Source of the DNA: Candidatus Delongbacteria bacterium
GTDB lineage: Bacteria; JAGOEH01
Reading direction: 5' to 3'
Assembly (NCBI GenBank): GCA_017997825.1
Contig: JAGOEH010000178.1
Location: 1 to 6,329 of the forward strand
Length of the DNA stretch: 6,329 nucleotides
Shown here: one piece after another, positions 1 through 6,329 of the stretch
Numbering within the stretch: the stretch's first letter is position 1
Layout: every line of letters begins with the position of its first letter
Program-made: the position numbers and the translations under genes
Notes under the pieces: model-generated
The model's input: the letters and a program-made list of their open reading frames with translations, nothing else
The model's database searches: none
Told to the model about the DNA's origin: nothing

Positions 1-65
1 TGGGCGCCGAACCCCAAGGATCCATCGAGGCGGCCATTATGACGTTTCTGGATGAACATCCATGA
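1..65 (+). CDS. 3' end of an unidentified upstream gene (partial)
   Basis: An open frame enters from the left edge (first complete codon at position 3) and ends at TGA 63-65, giving the C-terminal residues GAEPQGSIEAAIMTFLDEHP. Its stop overlaps a possible ATG of the next gene as ATGA (62-65), the same junction type as the other gene pairs in this window, which supports it being a real first gene of the same operon. Twenty residues are too few to name a family. From family context, genes in front of such sensor-plus-RND clusters are often an ECF sigma factor, an anti-sigma factor or another regulator, but nothing in this tail demonstrates that. Confidence 0.55.
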   Translation, partial: GAEPQGSIEAAIMTFLDEHP

Positions 66-619
66 GGAGAACCATGTGGAACATTCTGCGTAAACTGCTT
101 TTCGCTCTTTCGATCGGTCTGAATCTGGCATTCGTTACCATGTTTATCCTTCATTCGATGTCGGCTTCCGATCGAGATGCCGGGCATTCCTGTGGCCCGG
201 TTAAAAGTTCGGTTTCTTCATCGATTCATCGAGAGGTTGGTGTAACGGATGAACAGTGGGAAAAAATCGAGCCCTTAGTTCAGGAGTTTCGTGAAAAATC
301 ATCAATCCAACGACGTAAGATTAGTATACTCCGGTCCCAACTGATGGAATTGCTGGCTAGACCCGATGTGGATGGATCCGCTATAACGGCTAAACAGGAA
401 GAGATTTTGGATGGCCAGCGGCAAATGCAGCGTTTGGTGATCGATCACTGGATTAAGGAGAAGGCGATACTTTCCTCCGAGCAGGCCAAACGACTGATCC
501 GATCGCTTGGTGAGTCATGCCGTCATGATGACGGTGGGGGAAGCGGGGCCGAATCAGGTTGCATGATGAACAAGAACCCTGATTCCACTGTGGATAAGGA
601 GAGAAAAGAATCACAATGA
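62..619 (+). CDS. Membrane-anchored periplasmic heavy-metal-sensor / CpxP-Spy-like protein
   Basis: Small protein (185 aa from ATG 62, 181 aa from ATG 74). Residues 8-31 are a basic-then-hydrophobic segment (NILRKLLFALSIGLNLAF onward), best read as an uncleaved signal anchor or a signal peptide placing the rest in the periplasm. The body, about 55-150, is charged and predicted helical, with two motifs of the LTxxQ kind that mark the CpxP/Spy/Metal_resist superfamily: VTDEQWEKI at 61-69 and LSSEQAKRL at 137-145. Between them lies the segment AKQEEILDGQRQMQRLVIDHW (110-130), typical of proteins annotated as periplasmic heavy metal sensors. Family members sense metals (CnrX), buffer zinc (ZraP) or act as envelope-stress chaperones (Spy, CpxP). 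Possible ligands are His42, Cys44, His56, Cys153, His155 and Cys167, the last three in a glycine-rich tail. Placement just before a complete efflux operon suggests it reports the stress the pump relieves. Family assignment is good; metal binding is inference. ATG 74 has the better ribosome-binding site; ATG 62 fits the ATGA coupling seen at the other junctions. Confidence 0.82.
   Translation: MRRTMWNILRKLLFALSIGLNLAFVTMFILHSMSASDRDAGHSCGPVKSSVSSSIHREVGVTDEQWEKIEPLVQEFREKSSIQRRKISILRSQLMELLARPDVDGSAITAKQEEILDGQRQMQRLVIDHWIKEKAILSSEQAKRLIRSLGESCRHDDGGGSGAESGCMMNKNPDSTVDKERKESQ
65..70 (+). promoter_or_regulatory. Shine-Dalgarno AGGAGA favouring the ATG at 74
   Basis: AGGAGA lies directly after the ATG at 62 and four bases before the ATG at 74, the same short GGAG-to-ATG spacing as GGGAG (1995-1999) before the adaptor start at 2004. 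The ATG at 62 has only a weak GGA (50-52) upstream. This supports translation starting at 74 (MWNILRKL...), although re-initiation at 62 through the ATGA overlap cannot be excluded. Confidence 0.55.
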
Positions 620-2007
620 AAATACGGATGATGCTGTTGATGATGGGATGGCTGAGCGGGTGTGTGATGATCCGGCCGACCGATCCCTATCCGTGTAACG
701 ATGGGGGAGGGGTGATACCGGTCAAGACCGGGCCGGACCGATCACACTCCATGATTGTCCAAGGGCCTTTGACGCTTGCGCAGGCGATCGAGACGGCGCT
801 ATCCAATAATCCTGAGGTCGCGGCCCGACGATGGGAACAGCGGGCGGCCCAGGCCGGTTATGATCAGGCTTGGGGTGCATGGTTGCCAAAGATTAACGCG
901 ACCGGCAGCTATTACCGCCACCTGGATCCCCAACGGATCCTTCCGGTAGGGGTTCCCGGTGAACCGACTATTTTAAGCCGCACCCTTGTTTCCGGTGATG
1001 TGGTTTTGACGCTTCCTTTATTTACGGGGGGCCGGCTGATTAACCAGATGAAGGCCGCGGATTTAATCCGTCAAGCGGCTGAACAGCGTCTGGCTCGCAG
1101 CCGGGAAGAGCTTGTTTTCAATGTGACCAGCCTGTTCAATACCATTCTGGCACAGGAGCATGTTATACACTCGCTGGAATTTTCCAGGGAAACCCTACAG
1201 GAGCATCTGAACCGGATTAATGCCCTTATTGCGGTACAAAAAGCCGCCAATGTGGATCGGTTGCGAATGGAAGTACGTTTGGCGGATATCGAACAGCGAT
1301 GGGTCCGGGAGAAAAATATACAATCGATTCACCATCGTGCTTTGGCAAATTTTCTCGGGATGACCGGCCATGACGATACGGTTTCTTTGCAGGGGATGCT
1401 GACGATCGATTCGGTGGAAGGTCTTCCCAAACTGGATTCTGCCTTCGAGGCGGCATGGAAGAACCGGGGCGATTTTAGGGCTGCCCGGTTGGCGCTTGAA
1501 GTCCAGGCTAAATCGATAGATATTGCCCGATCCGGTCACCTGCCGGTTCTTTCGATGGTGGGGGCTTACGGAGGACGCTGGGCCGGCGAACCGACCATCG
1601 GATCCGGTGATAAACACGGCGATCTTGGCCGTATCGGGCTGATGGTGGAAATGCCGATTTTCAGCGGTGGAACGATAAACGCTCAAATTCGTGAACAAAA
1701 AGCCAGACTAGCGGCGGCCCAAGAACGTCTTCGATCTTTGGAACTGCTGATACGGCTTGAAGTTGAAACCGCACTGCTTAGTGTGGAGTCCGCAGTGAAA
1801 CGGGCTGCCGCCATTCAAAAATCGATGGCTCAGGCTCGGGAAAGCCTTCGCATCGAGCAGGAAAAATATAATCTCAGCAAGGGTGCCATTGTCGATGTAC
1901 TCGATTCCCAAGCGGCTCTGCTCGAAACGGAAACGACTTATTATCGTGTTTTAGCTGATTATCATACTGCCAGGGCTCAATTGAGACTGGCGATGGGAGA
2001 AGAATGA
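616..2007 (+). CDS. TolC-family outer-membrane efflux lipoprotein (OEP)
   Basis: Outer-membrane channel of a tripartite efflux pump, 463 aa, normal length for the family. The N-terminus MKIRMMLLMMGWLSGC ends in a lipobox (LSGC, Cys16) followed by Val, so it is probably a lipoprotein sorted to the outer membrane, as in OprM/NodT-type factors. Two tandem OEP repeats are visible. Repeat one (about 52-248) starts PLTLAQAIETALSNNPEV and contains WLPKINATGSYY (89-100) and PLFTGGRL (134-141). Repeat two (about 276-460) contains HLPVLSMVGAYGG (308-320) and PIFSGGTI (347-354), then a long helix ending in SKGAIVDVLDSQAALLETE (421-439). The matched PLFTGG/PIFSGG turns are the usual duplication that builds the beta-barrel and coiled-coil tunnel. 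Its ATG overlaps the sensor gene's stop (ATGA, 616-619). An AAGGAG at 596-601 lies 14 bases upstream, rather far, so translational coupling may contribute. It should work with the adaptor and pump encoded next. Substrate cannot be read from this protein. Confidence 0.95.
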   Translation: MKIRMMLLMMGWLSGCVMIRPTDPYPCNDGGGVIPVKTGPDRSHSMIVQGPLTLAQAIETALSNNPEVAARRWEQRAAQAGYDQAWGAWLPKINATGSYYRHLDPQRILPVGVPGEPTILSRTLVSGDVVLTLPLFTGGRLINQMKAADLIRQAAEQRLARSREELVFNVTSLFNTILAQEHVIHSLEFSRETLQEHLNRINALIAVQKAANVDRLRMEVRLADIEQRWVREKNIQSIHHRALANFLGMTGHDDTVSLQGMLTIDSVEGLPKLDSAFEAAWKNRGDFRAARLALEVQAKSIDIARSGHLPVLSMVGAYGGRWAGEPTIGSGDKHGDLGRIGLMVEMPIFSGGTINAQIREQKARLAAAQERLRSLELLIRLEVETALLSVESAVKRAAAIQKSMAQARESLRIEQEKYNLSKGAIVDVLDSQAALLETETTYYRVLADYHTARAQLRLAMGEE

Positions 2008-3158
2008 ATAAAGTAAAGCTTCTGATTATCATTGTCGTCCTGGGAACCCTGGTAACCGTCGGGAGCCGATTCCTGGATAACGGTTCTTCGGGCGAGAGTA
2101 CCGGTAAAGCGGCAGCCAATCAACCCGGGAAGCAGAAAATGCCGCCGCGGGTACGGGTGGAACCGGCAACCCGGTCGAACATTGTTCAAACGTTAGAGAT
2201 TACCGGTACTGTCGAACCCCACCGGATCGCCCGGCTGGCCTCTCCCGCTGAAGGCCCGGTGGCCGATCTCCTTATCCGTGAATCCGACCGCGTGAACCAA
2301 GGAGAGCCATTGATTGCCATTGGACGGAAAAAAGGGGTGGACGCTCAGATTGTTTCCCTGCGGGAAGAACTGAAAAAGGAGGAGGACAATCTGAATCGGA
2401 TCCGGCAGCTGGTTGACAGCCAAGCGTTGCCGGGTGAACAGCTTGATCAGGCCCGAACAGCCTATGAGCGTGTCCGTGCCATGTTGATTAAGGCCGAGGA
2501 GACAGCCCAGGACTACATCATCAGAGCCCCATGGGCCGGAGTGGTTTCCCGGGTGAATGTTAAAGAAGGTGAATTTATTGCTCCCCGTGCTATAGTGGTG
2601 GAAATCTATGATCCGGCCAGCCTGATTACCCGCGCCTCCATCCCGGAGATCCATGCGGCGGACATATCTGCCGGAATGAATGTGGAAGTAGCCCTGGACG
2701 CTTACCCCGATACCACCATTCCCGGCCGGATCGAACGGGTCTATCCCTATCTCGATTCGCGCCTTCGAACCCGCACCGTGGAAATCATACTCGATCAATC
2801 AGTCCGCCTGCTTCCCGGTATGTTCGCCAGGCTGGTCTTATCTCTGAAAAGAGCCGATTCAGTCCTTGTGGTGCCTCTGGAGGCTCTGGTTACGACTCCG
2901 AAAGGCAGGATGCTATTTGTGGCGGAAAATGGAAAAGCCATGGCGCGGTCGATCAAAACCGGGATCGAAGCCAATAACCGGATTCAAATCATTTCCGGAA
3001 TACAGCCTGGGGACAAGATCATTGTAGCCGGGAATGAAAAACTAAAGGATGGTGTTCCGATCCGGCCGGTGGGAGAGATGGAATCGGGCTCCGGCGATTT
3101 AAAGAAAACGACTGAATTGCAGGGTAAGCAAACCGGCAGGGGCAGCTCTGAGCAATGA
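2004..3158 (+). CDS. RND efflux periplasmic adaptor (HlyD/AcrA membrane-fusion protein)
   Basis: Links the inner-membrane pump to the outer-membrane channel; 384 aa, usual size. Residues 4-20 (VKLLIIIVVLGTLVTVG) form an N-terminal membrane anchor; no lipobox Cys is present, and in fact the protein appears to lack cysteine altogether. A hydrophilic linker (25-48) follows. The first lipoyl half spans about 68-108 (GTVEPHRIARLASPAEGPVADLLI...VNQGEPLIAIG). An alpha-helical coiled-coil hairpin follows at about 111-170, short in each arm. The second lipoyl half is about 170-205 (DYIIRAPWAGVVSRVNVKEG...). The beta-barrel domain (about 207-283) includes ASIPEIHAADISAGM and LLPGMFARLVL. The membrane-proximal domain (about 284-356) includes VVPLEALV and SGIQPGDKIIVAGNEKLKDG. 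The tail (357-384) is polar and likely disordered. The start overlaps the channel gene's stop (ATGA, 2004-2007) and has GGGAG four bases upstream. No His/Met-rich metal-binding N-terminus of the CusB kind is seen, which does not favour a copper/silver role. Confidence 0.95.
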   Translation: MNKVKLLIIIVVLGTLVTVGSRFLDNGSSGESTGKAAANQPGKQKMPPRVRVEPATRSNIVQTLEITGTVEPHRIARLASPAEGPVADLLIRESDRVNQGEPLIAIGRKKGVDAQIVSLREELKKEEDNLNRIRQLVDSQALPGEQLDQARTAYERVRAMLIKAEETAQDYIIRAPWAGVVSRVNVKEGEFIAPRAIVVEIYDPASLITRASIPEIHAADISAGMNVEVALDAYPDTTIPGRIERVYPYLDSRLRTRTVEIILDQSVRLLPGMFARLVLSLKRADSVLVVPLEALVTTPKGRMLFVAENGKAMARSIKTGIEANNRIQIISGIQPGDKIIVAGNEKLKDGVPIRPVGEMESGSGDLKKTTELQGKQTGRGSSEQ

Positions 3159-6100
3159 AAATAACCCACCTTGCCGTCCACCGGAAACTGGCCTCCAGCG
3201 TCATCATTTTGGCCCTTGTTGTCCTTGGGTTATACGGATTCCGGCATTTGCCGGTGGATTATCTCCCCTCGATTACCTACCCACTGATCAAAGTCCAGAT
3301 CAAATGGTCCGGGGCAACTCCGGAAGAGATCGAAACGGATATTGCCGAGCATGTTGAGCGAATCATGTCGACGGTCGATCATCTGGATTATCTCGAGTCC
3401 TCCTCGATCGAGGGGCTTTATGCCCTGTATGTGAACTTTGAATACGGTGCGGATGTCGATGTTGCCTTCCAGGATGTTCTGGCAGCGATGACCCGGGCCC
3501 AACCCTATTTGCCCAAGGATTCAGAAACTCCGCATGTATTGAAGGCTGATCCCTCCCAGCTTCCGATTATTCAGTTGACTGTCAGTTCCGATCGATGGAG
3601 TCCGGTACAATTGAGAGATTGGGCGGAAAACTGGCTTCAGGATCGTATTTTGGCCGTCAAGGGCGTTGCCGGGAGCGAGGTGGTCGGTGGACTCAAACGG
3701 GAGATCCGGGTTCAGCTCGATCCTGGGGCTATGGAAAAATACCGCCTTTCTTTGAATGAAGTGATCAGAAAACTGGCTGCCGAAAATGTCAAGCAGAGCG
3801 GCGGCCGGGTCACGGTGGGATCCAAAGAGGTAGTCGCTCGGAGTATGGGTGAGTTTTCGAGCCTTGATGATATCGGTAGGGTAGTTGTCGCCGGCGATAG
3901 CTATCAAAAAGTTTATCTGCGTGATATAGCCGATGTGATCGATGGCCATGAAGATGTTAGAGTGATAACCCGGTTTAACGGAAACGAAAGTGTCAAGGTT
4001 TCTGTTCTGAAGGAAGCCGAGGCCAATACGGTGACAACTGCTGAAGCGGTTGTCCGCCTTTTGAGTGAATTGAAAGAGGAACTCCCGGCGGGGCTTCAGT
4101 TGGATTATGTGGAGGATCAGGCACTTTACATCAAGCTGGCGCTGAATGGGGTGCGTAACGCCGCTATTGCCGCCGCTCTGCTGCTAATATTAGTAGTATA
4201 CCTGTTTTTGGGGAGTCTACGCCAGGTCTTGGTGATGGTTATCGCGCTACCGCTGACCCTGGTTATCAGTTTCGGGCTGATGAAATTAGCTGGATTCTCA
4301 CTCAATATATTTTCTTTGGGCGGATTGGTCGTAGCCATCGGAGTGGTCGTCGATAACTCGATTGTGGTAGTGGAAACGATATCCCGGTTGCGGCGGGATC
4401 GGCCCGGTCAGGAAGCCGCCGGGCATGCCGTTGACGGAACAACGGAGGTCGGGCCGGCATTGGTGGCCGCTACCCTCTCCTTTCTGGCTCTGTTCCTTCC
4501 TTTTTTAATTGTTCCCGGATTAACAAGTCTGCTTTTTCGTGAATTGATTCTGATTATTGCCGGGTTGGTGGTGATCAGCCTGGCTGTAGCTATCACCGTG
4601 ACCCCAATGATCACCGCCCTGCTTTTCGGCGGGAACCGTCCAGTCCGCCAACCCAGATGGTTTGAACGCCTGTTCGATCAGGTCACTTTGCGATATGGGT
4701 ATTTGCTCGATGGGGTGATCACCAAGCGATGGTTTGTAATGATTTCGTTTTTGATAGCGGGTCTTTTGGCGGTCATTGTAGTGCGATATCTCAGCGCTGA
4801 ATTTCTACCGTTGATCGATGACGGCCGGATCATGGTCAAAGTCAGGATGCCGACCGGAGCCTCGGTGGCTGAGACCAACCGGGTGTTGCAGAAAATTGAA
4901 GATCAGATCCAGGGTGATCCCCTGATTCAAAGTACATTCACCTTGGTAGGGGGATATGTACAACGCGCCTTTACCTTTGAAGTGGCTAATGAGGGTGAGG
5001 TCGATATTCAGCTTGTTCCCAAATCCAAACGGGATACCAGTACCCGTGAATATGTCGATCGCTTACGCCGGATGGTTGGAGCACTTCAACCTCCCGGTGG
5101 CCGGATTATGGTTAGACAGATGCCGATCAAGGGGATACCGGCTATGCAGGGAACGGATGTCGTTTTGAAGATCAGGGGCCAGGATATGGAGACTCTGGCT
5201 GAACTGGCAAGCCGAACCGTAAAGAAAATCAGCGAGCTGGATCAATTCCAGAATGTATCGGTTTCCATGGATTTGTCCAAACCGGAGTACCAGATTCAGG
5301 TTGACCGGGTAAAGGCAGGCGAACTGGGTGTGACGATGGCGGATGTCGCTGCCATGCTGCGTTCGATGATTACCGGAACAGTGGCTACTCGATATCGGGA
5401 TGGAGGAGATTACTATGATATTCGTCTGATTGTTCCCGAAAAACGACTGACATCTCGGCAAGATATTGAGAATCTGACGTTGGCGTCGGCTCGTGGCGAT
5501 ATACTCAGGCTTCGGGATATCGCGACCGTCGTTTCCGGTGCCGGCCCGGTGGAGATTATCCGGGAAAATCAGATCAAACAGATTACCGTGGAGATGGATA
5601 TCACCGATGGTGATCTGGCGGGTGCCTTGCGCCAGTTGCAGCCGGTGCCGGCCGGAATTGAACGTTCGACGGGGTACTCTTTTGAAATCGGGGGCAGGGC
5701 GGAAATGATGAACGATATGAAGGAGACGGTGCTGGTCGTGCTGGCCTTCGCCATGTTCTTCTCGTTTGTTGTCCTGGCCGTTCAGTTCAACAGTCTCAAG
5801 CTGCCGGGCTTGATTCTGGGAAGCGTTCCTTTCTGTATGACGGGAGTGGTGGTATTGATGCTCATCAGTGGTGCACCCATGGGTGCGACCGTCATCATCG
5901 GGGTTTTGGTGGTGATAGCGGCAACAGTTAATGATGGTGTTCTGCTGCTGACCTTTGCGGGAGAACTTCAGGAACAGCATGCCTGGCTCCCGGATCGGGC
6001 TGTTTTGGAGGCCGCCAAGATTCGCCTGCGTCCCCGTGTGATGACTACGGTAACCACCATGATCGGTTTTCTGCCTCTGGCCCTTAATCTGGAAGAGGGT

Positions 6101-6235
6101 GGGGATATGCTGCAGCCGATGGCCATCGCCGCAATCGGCGGACTGGGAATGGAAATGCTGGTTTCCCTCTTTCTGATGCCGTGCCTCTATGTAATCGCAA
6201 CATCCAATAAAATCAGAGTTAAAACCGGAGACTGA
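3155..6235 (+). CDS. RND-family efflux permease (HAE/AcrB-like inner-membrane proton antiporter)
   Basis: Energy-coupled pump subunit, 1026 aa, full length. It shows the duplicated RND plan: TM1 (about 12-29), large periplasmic porter/docking loop (30-330), TM2-TM6 (about 333-490), TM7 (527-545), second periplasmic loop (546-855), TM8-TM12 (about 858-1013). Recognisable motifs are DYLPSITYPLIKVQ (35-48), WSGATPEEIE (51-60), FLGSLRQVLVMVIALPLTL (351-369), the TM4 signature AIGVVVDNSIVVVET (394-408), VQFNSLKLP (876-884) and KIRLRPRVMTT (955-965). In TM4 Asp400 matches AcrB Asp407, but the AcrB Asp408 position is Asn401. In TM10 (VNDGVLLLTF, 925-934) the AcrB Lys940 position appears to be Asn926, followed by Asp927. 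The RLRP arginines and Thr964 are kept. The TM4 motif is unlike the VDGAV type of CzcA/CusA, so a drug, dye, detergent, solvent or lipid-like substrate is more likely than a metal; this is inference. The start overlaps the adaptor stop (ATGA) with no close Shine-Dalgarno, suggesting coupling. Confidence 0.96.
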   Translation: MKITHLAVHRKLASSVIILALVVLGLYGFRHLPVDYLPSITYPLIKVQIKWSGATPEEIETDIAEHVERIMSTVDHLDYLESSSIEGLYALYVNFEYGADVDVAFQDVLAAMTRAQPYLPKDSETPHVLKADPSQLPIIQLTVSSDRWSPVQLRDWAENWLQDRILAVKGVAGSEVVGGLKREIRVQLDPGAMEKYRLSLNEVIRKLAAENVKQSGGRVTVGSKEVVARSMGEFSSLDDIGRVVVAGDSYQKVYLRDIADVIDGHEDVRVITRFNGNESVKVSVLKEAEANTVTTAEAVVRLLSELKEELPAGLQLDYVEDQALYIKLALNGVRNAAIAAALLLILVVYLFLGSLRQVLVMVIALPLTLVISFGLMKLAGFSLNIFSLGGLVVAIGVVVDNSIVVVETISRLRRDRPGQEAAGHAVDGTTEVGPALVAATLSFLALFLPFLIVPGLTSLLFRELILIIAGLVVISLAVAITVTPMITALLFGGNRPVRQPRWFERLFDQVTLRYGYLLDGVITKRWFVMISFLIAGLLAVIVVRYLSAEFLPLIDDGRIMVKVRMPTGASVAETNRVLQKIEDQIQGDPLIQSTFTLVGGYVQRAFTFEVANEGEVDIQLVPKSKRDTSTREYVDRLRRMVGALQPPGGRIMVRQMPIKGIPAMQGTDVVLKIRGQDMETLAELASRTVKKISELDQFQNVSVSMDLSKPEYQIQVDRVKAGELGVTMADVAAMLRSMITGTVATRYRDGGDYYDIRLIVPEKRLTSRQDIENLTLASARGDILRLRDIATVVSGAGPVEIIRENQIKQITVEMDITDGDLAGALRQLQPVPAGIERSTGYSFEIGGRAEMMNDMKETVLVVLAFAMFFSFVVLAVQFNSLKLPGLILGSVPFCMTGVVVLMLISGAPMGATVIIGVLVVIAATVNDGVLLLTFAGELQEQHAWLPDRAVLEAAKIRLRPRVMTTVTTMIGFLPLALNLEEGGDMLQPMAIAAIGGLGMEMLVSLFLMPCLYVIATSNKIRVKTGD

Positions 6236-6329
6236 TTGGGCCGGGGGGGGGGGGAAAAATTCGGGTTTCATTGCCTAATTTTTTATTTGATTTTTAATTG
6301 GAATCTTTTTAGTTTAAATTTTGCCGTAT
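6236..6329. other. Intergenic tail: poly-G followed by AT-rich non-coding sequence
   Basis: After the pump stop codon the sequence is GC-rich for about 20 bases and then becomes strongly AT-rich with T tracts (6279-6284, 6291-6295, 6306-6310). No open frame of note, tRNA-like fold or clear promoter is visible. The T tracts could help transcription to stop, but no GC-rich hairpin precedes them, so I do not call a terminator. Confidence 0.6.
6243..6254 (+). repeat. Homopolymer run of 12 G
   Basis: Twelve consecutive G (preceded by GGGCC and followed by AAAAA) begin seven bases after the pump stop codon. No other run of this length occurs in the window. It may be a genuine slippage-prone tract or a sequencing/assembly artefact. 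Confidence 0.9.

Noticed and set aside
437-448. Perfect 12-base palindrome GTGATCGATCAC
   Set aside because: It sits inside the sensor-like gene and is fully explained by its codons (residues V-I-D-H). A single internal copy gives no reason to call it an operator.
520-534. Inverted repeat CCGTCAT-G-ATGACGG
   Set aside because: A one-base loop cannot form a normal hairpin, it lies in the codons for the Cys-Arg-His-Asp-Asp tail, no T tract follows, and no second copy is seen near any promoter.
2193-2798. 201-codon open frame on the minus strand opposite the adaptor gene
   Set aside because: Fully antisense to the well-supported adaptor; low-complexity composition and no domain. Shadow frame; the antisense frame at 1195-1698 is rejected for the same reason.
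5063-6271. 402-codon open frame on the minus strand opposite the pump gene's 3' half
   Set aside because: It lies antisense to a clear RND coding sequence, its product is His/Gln/Arg-rich with no recognisable domain, and its start region runs through the poly-G tract as a proline string. It is a shadow of the real gene.
6271-6299. Possible promoter TTGCCT - 17 bases - TTAATT for a gene beyond the window
   Set aside because: The -10 match is only three of six in an AT-rich stretch where such matches arise by chance, and no downstream gene is visible to support it.
6243-6310. Possible intrinsic terminator using the G run and the following T tracts
   Set aside because: There is no C-rich partner downstream for the G run to pair with, so no stem can be drawn ahead of the T tracts.

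Overview
The window carries one tightly packed plus-strand operon fragment for a tripartite RND-type efflux system of a Gram-negative (two-membrane) bacterium. An outer-membrane lipoprotein channel, a membrane-anchored periplasmic adaptor and a 12-helix inner-membrane pump together require a diderm envelope. Base composition is roughly balanced. The gene order (small periplasmic metal-sensor/Spy-like protein, then TolC-like, adaptor, RND pump) and the style of the sensor protein resemble what I know from Desulfobacterota and related lineages. This is only a weak inference; nothing here fixes the taxon.

Layout: positions 1-65 hold the last 20 codons of an unidentified upstream gene. Positions 62-619 encode a small membrane-anchored periplasmic protein of the Metal_resist / CpxP-Spy-like type (start at 62 or, by ribosome-binding site, at 74). 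Positions 616-2007 encode a TolC-family outer-membrane factor with a lipoprotein signal peptide. Positions 2004-3158 encode an HlyD/AcrA-type periplasmic adaptor. Positions 3155-6235 encode a full-length RND permease of 1026 residues. Every junction, including the first if the 62 start is used, is a 4-base ATGA overlap, so the genes are probably co-transcribed and translationally coupled. No promoter is visible; transcription must start upstream of the window. After the pump stop codon comes a run of 12 G and then about 75 bases of AT-rich, apparently non-coding sequence up to the window end.

Working model: the pump takes substrate from the periplasm or outer leaflet using the proton gradient, and the adaptor docks it to the outer-membrane channel for expulsion from the cell. 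The small periplasmic protein would sense or buffer the stress (metal or envelope damage) for which the pump is made, possibly by acting on a regulator encoded upstream. The pump's transmembrane signatures look like a drug/hydrophobe-type RND protein rather than a classical CzcA/CusA metal exporter, so the substrate remains open.

This is a recognisable system, not a novel one. The points worth a second look are the altered proton-relay residues in the pump, the Cys/His-containing tail of the sensor-like protein, the combination of a metal-sensor-like partner with a non-metal-type pump, and the poly-G tract with abrupt composition change at the 3' end.
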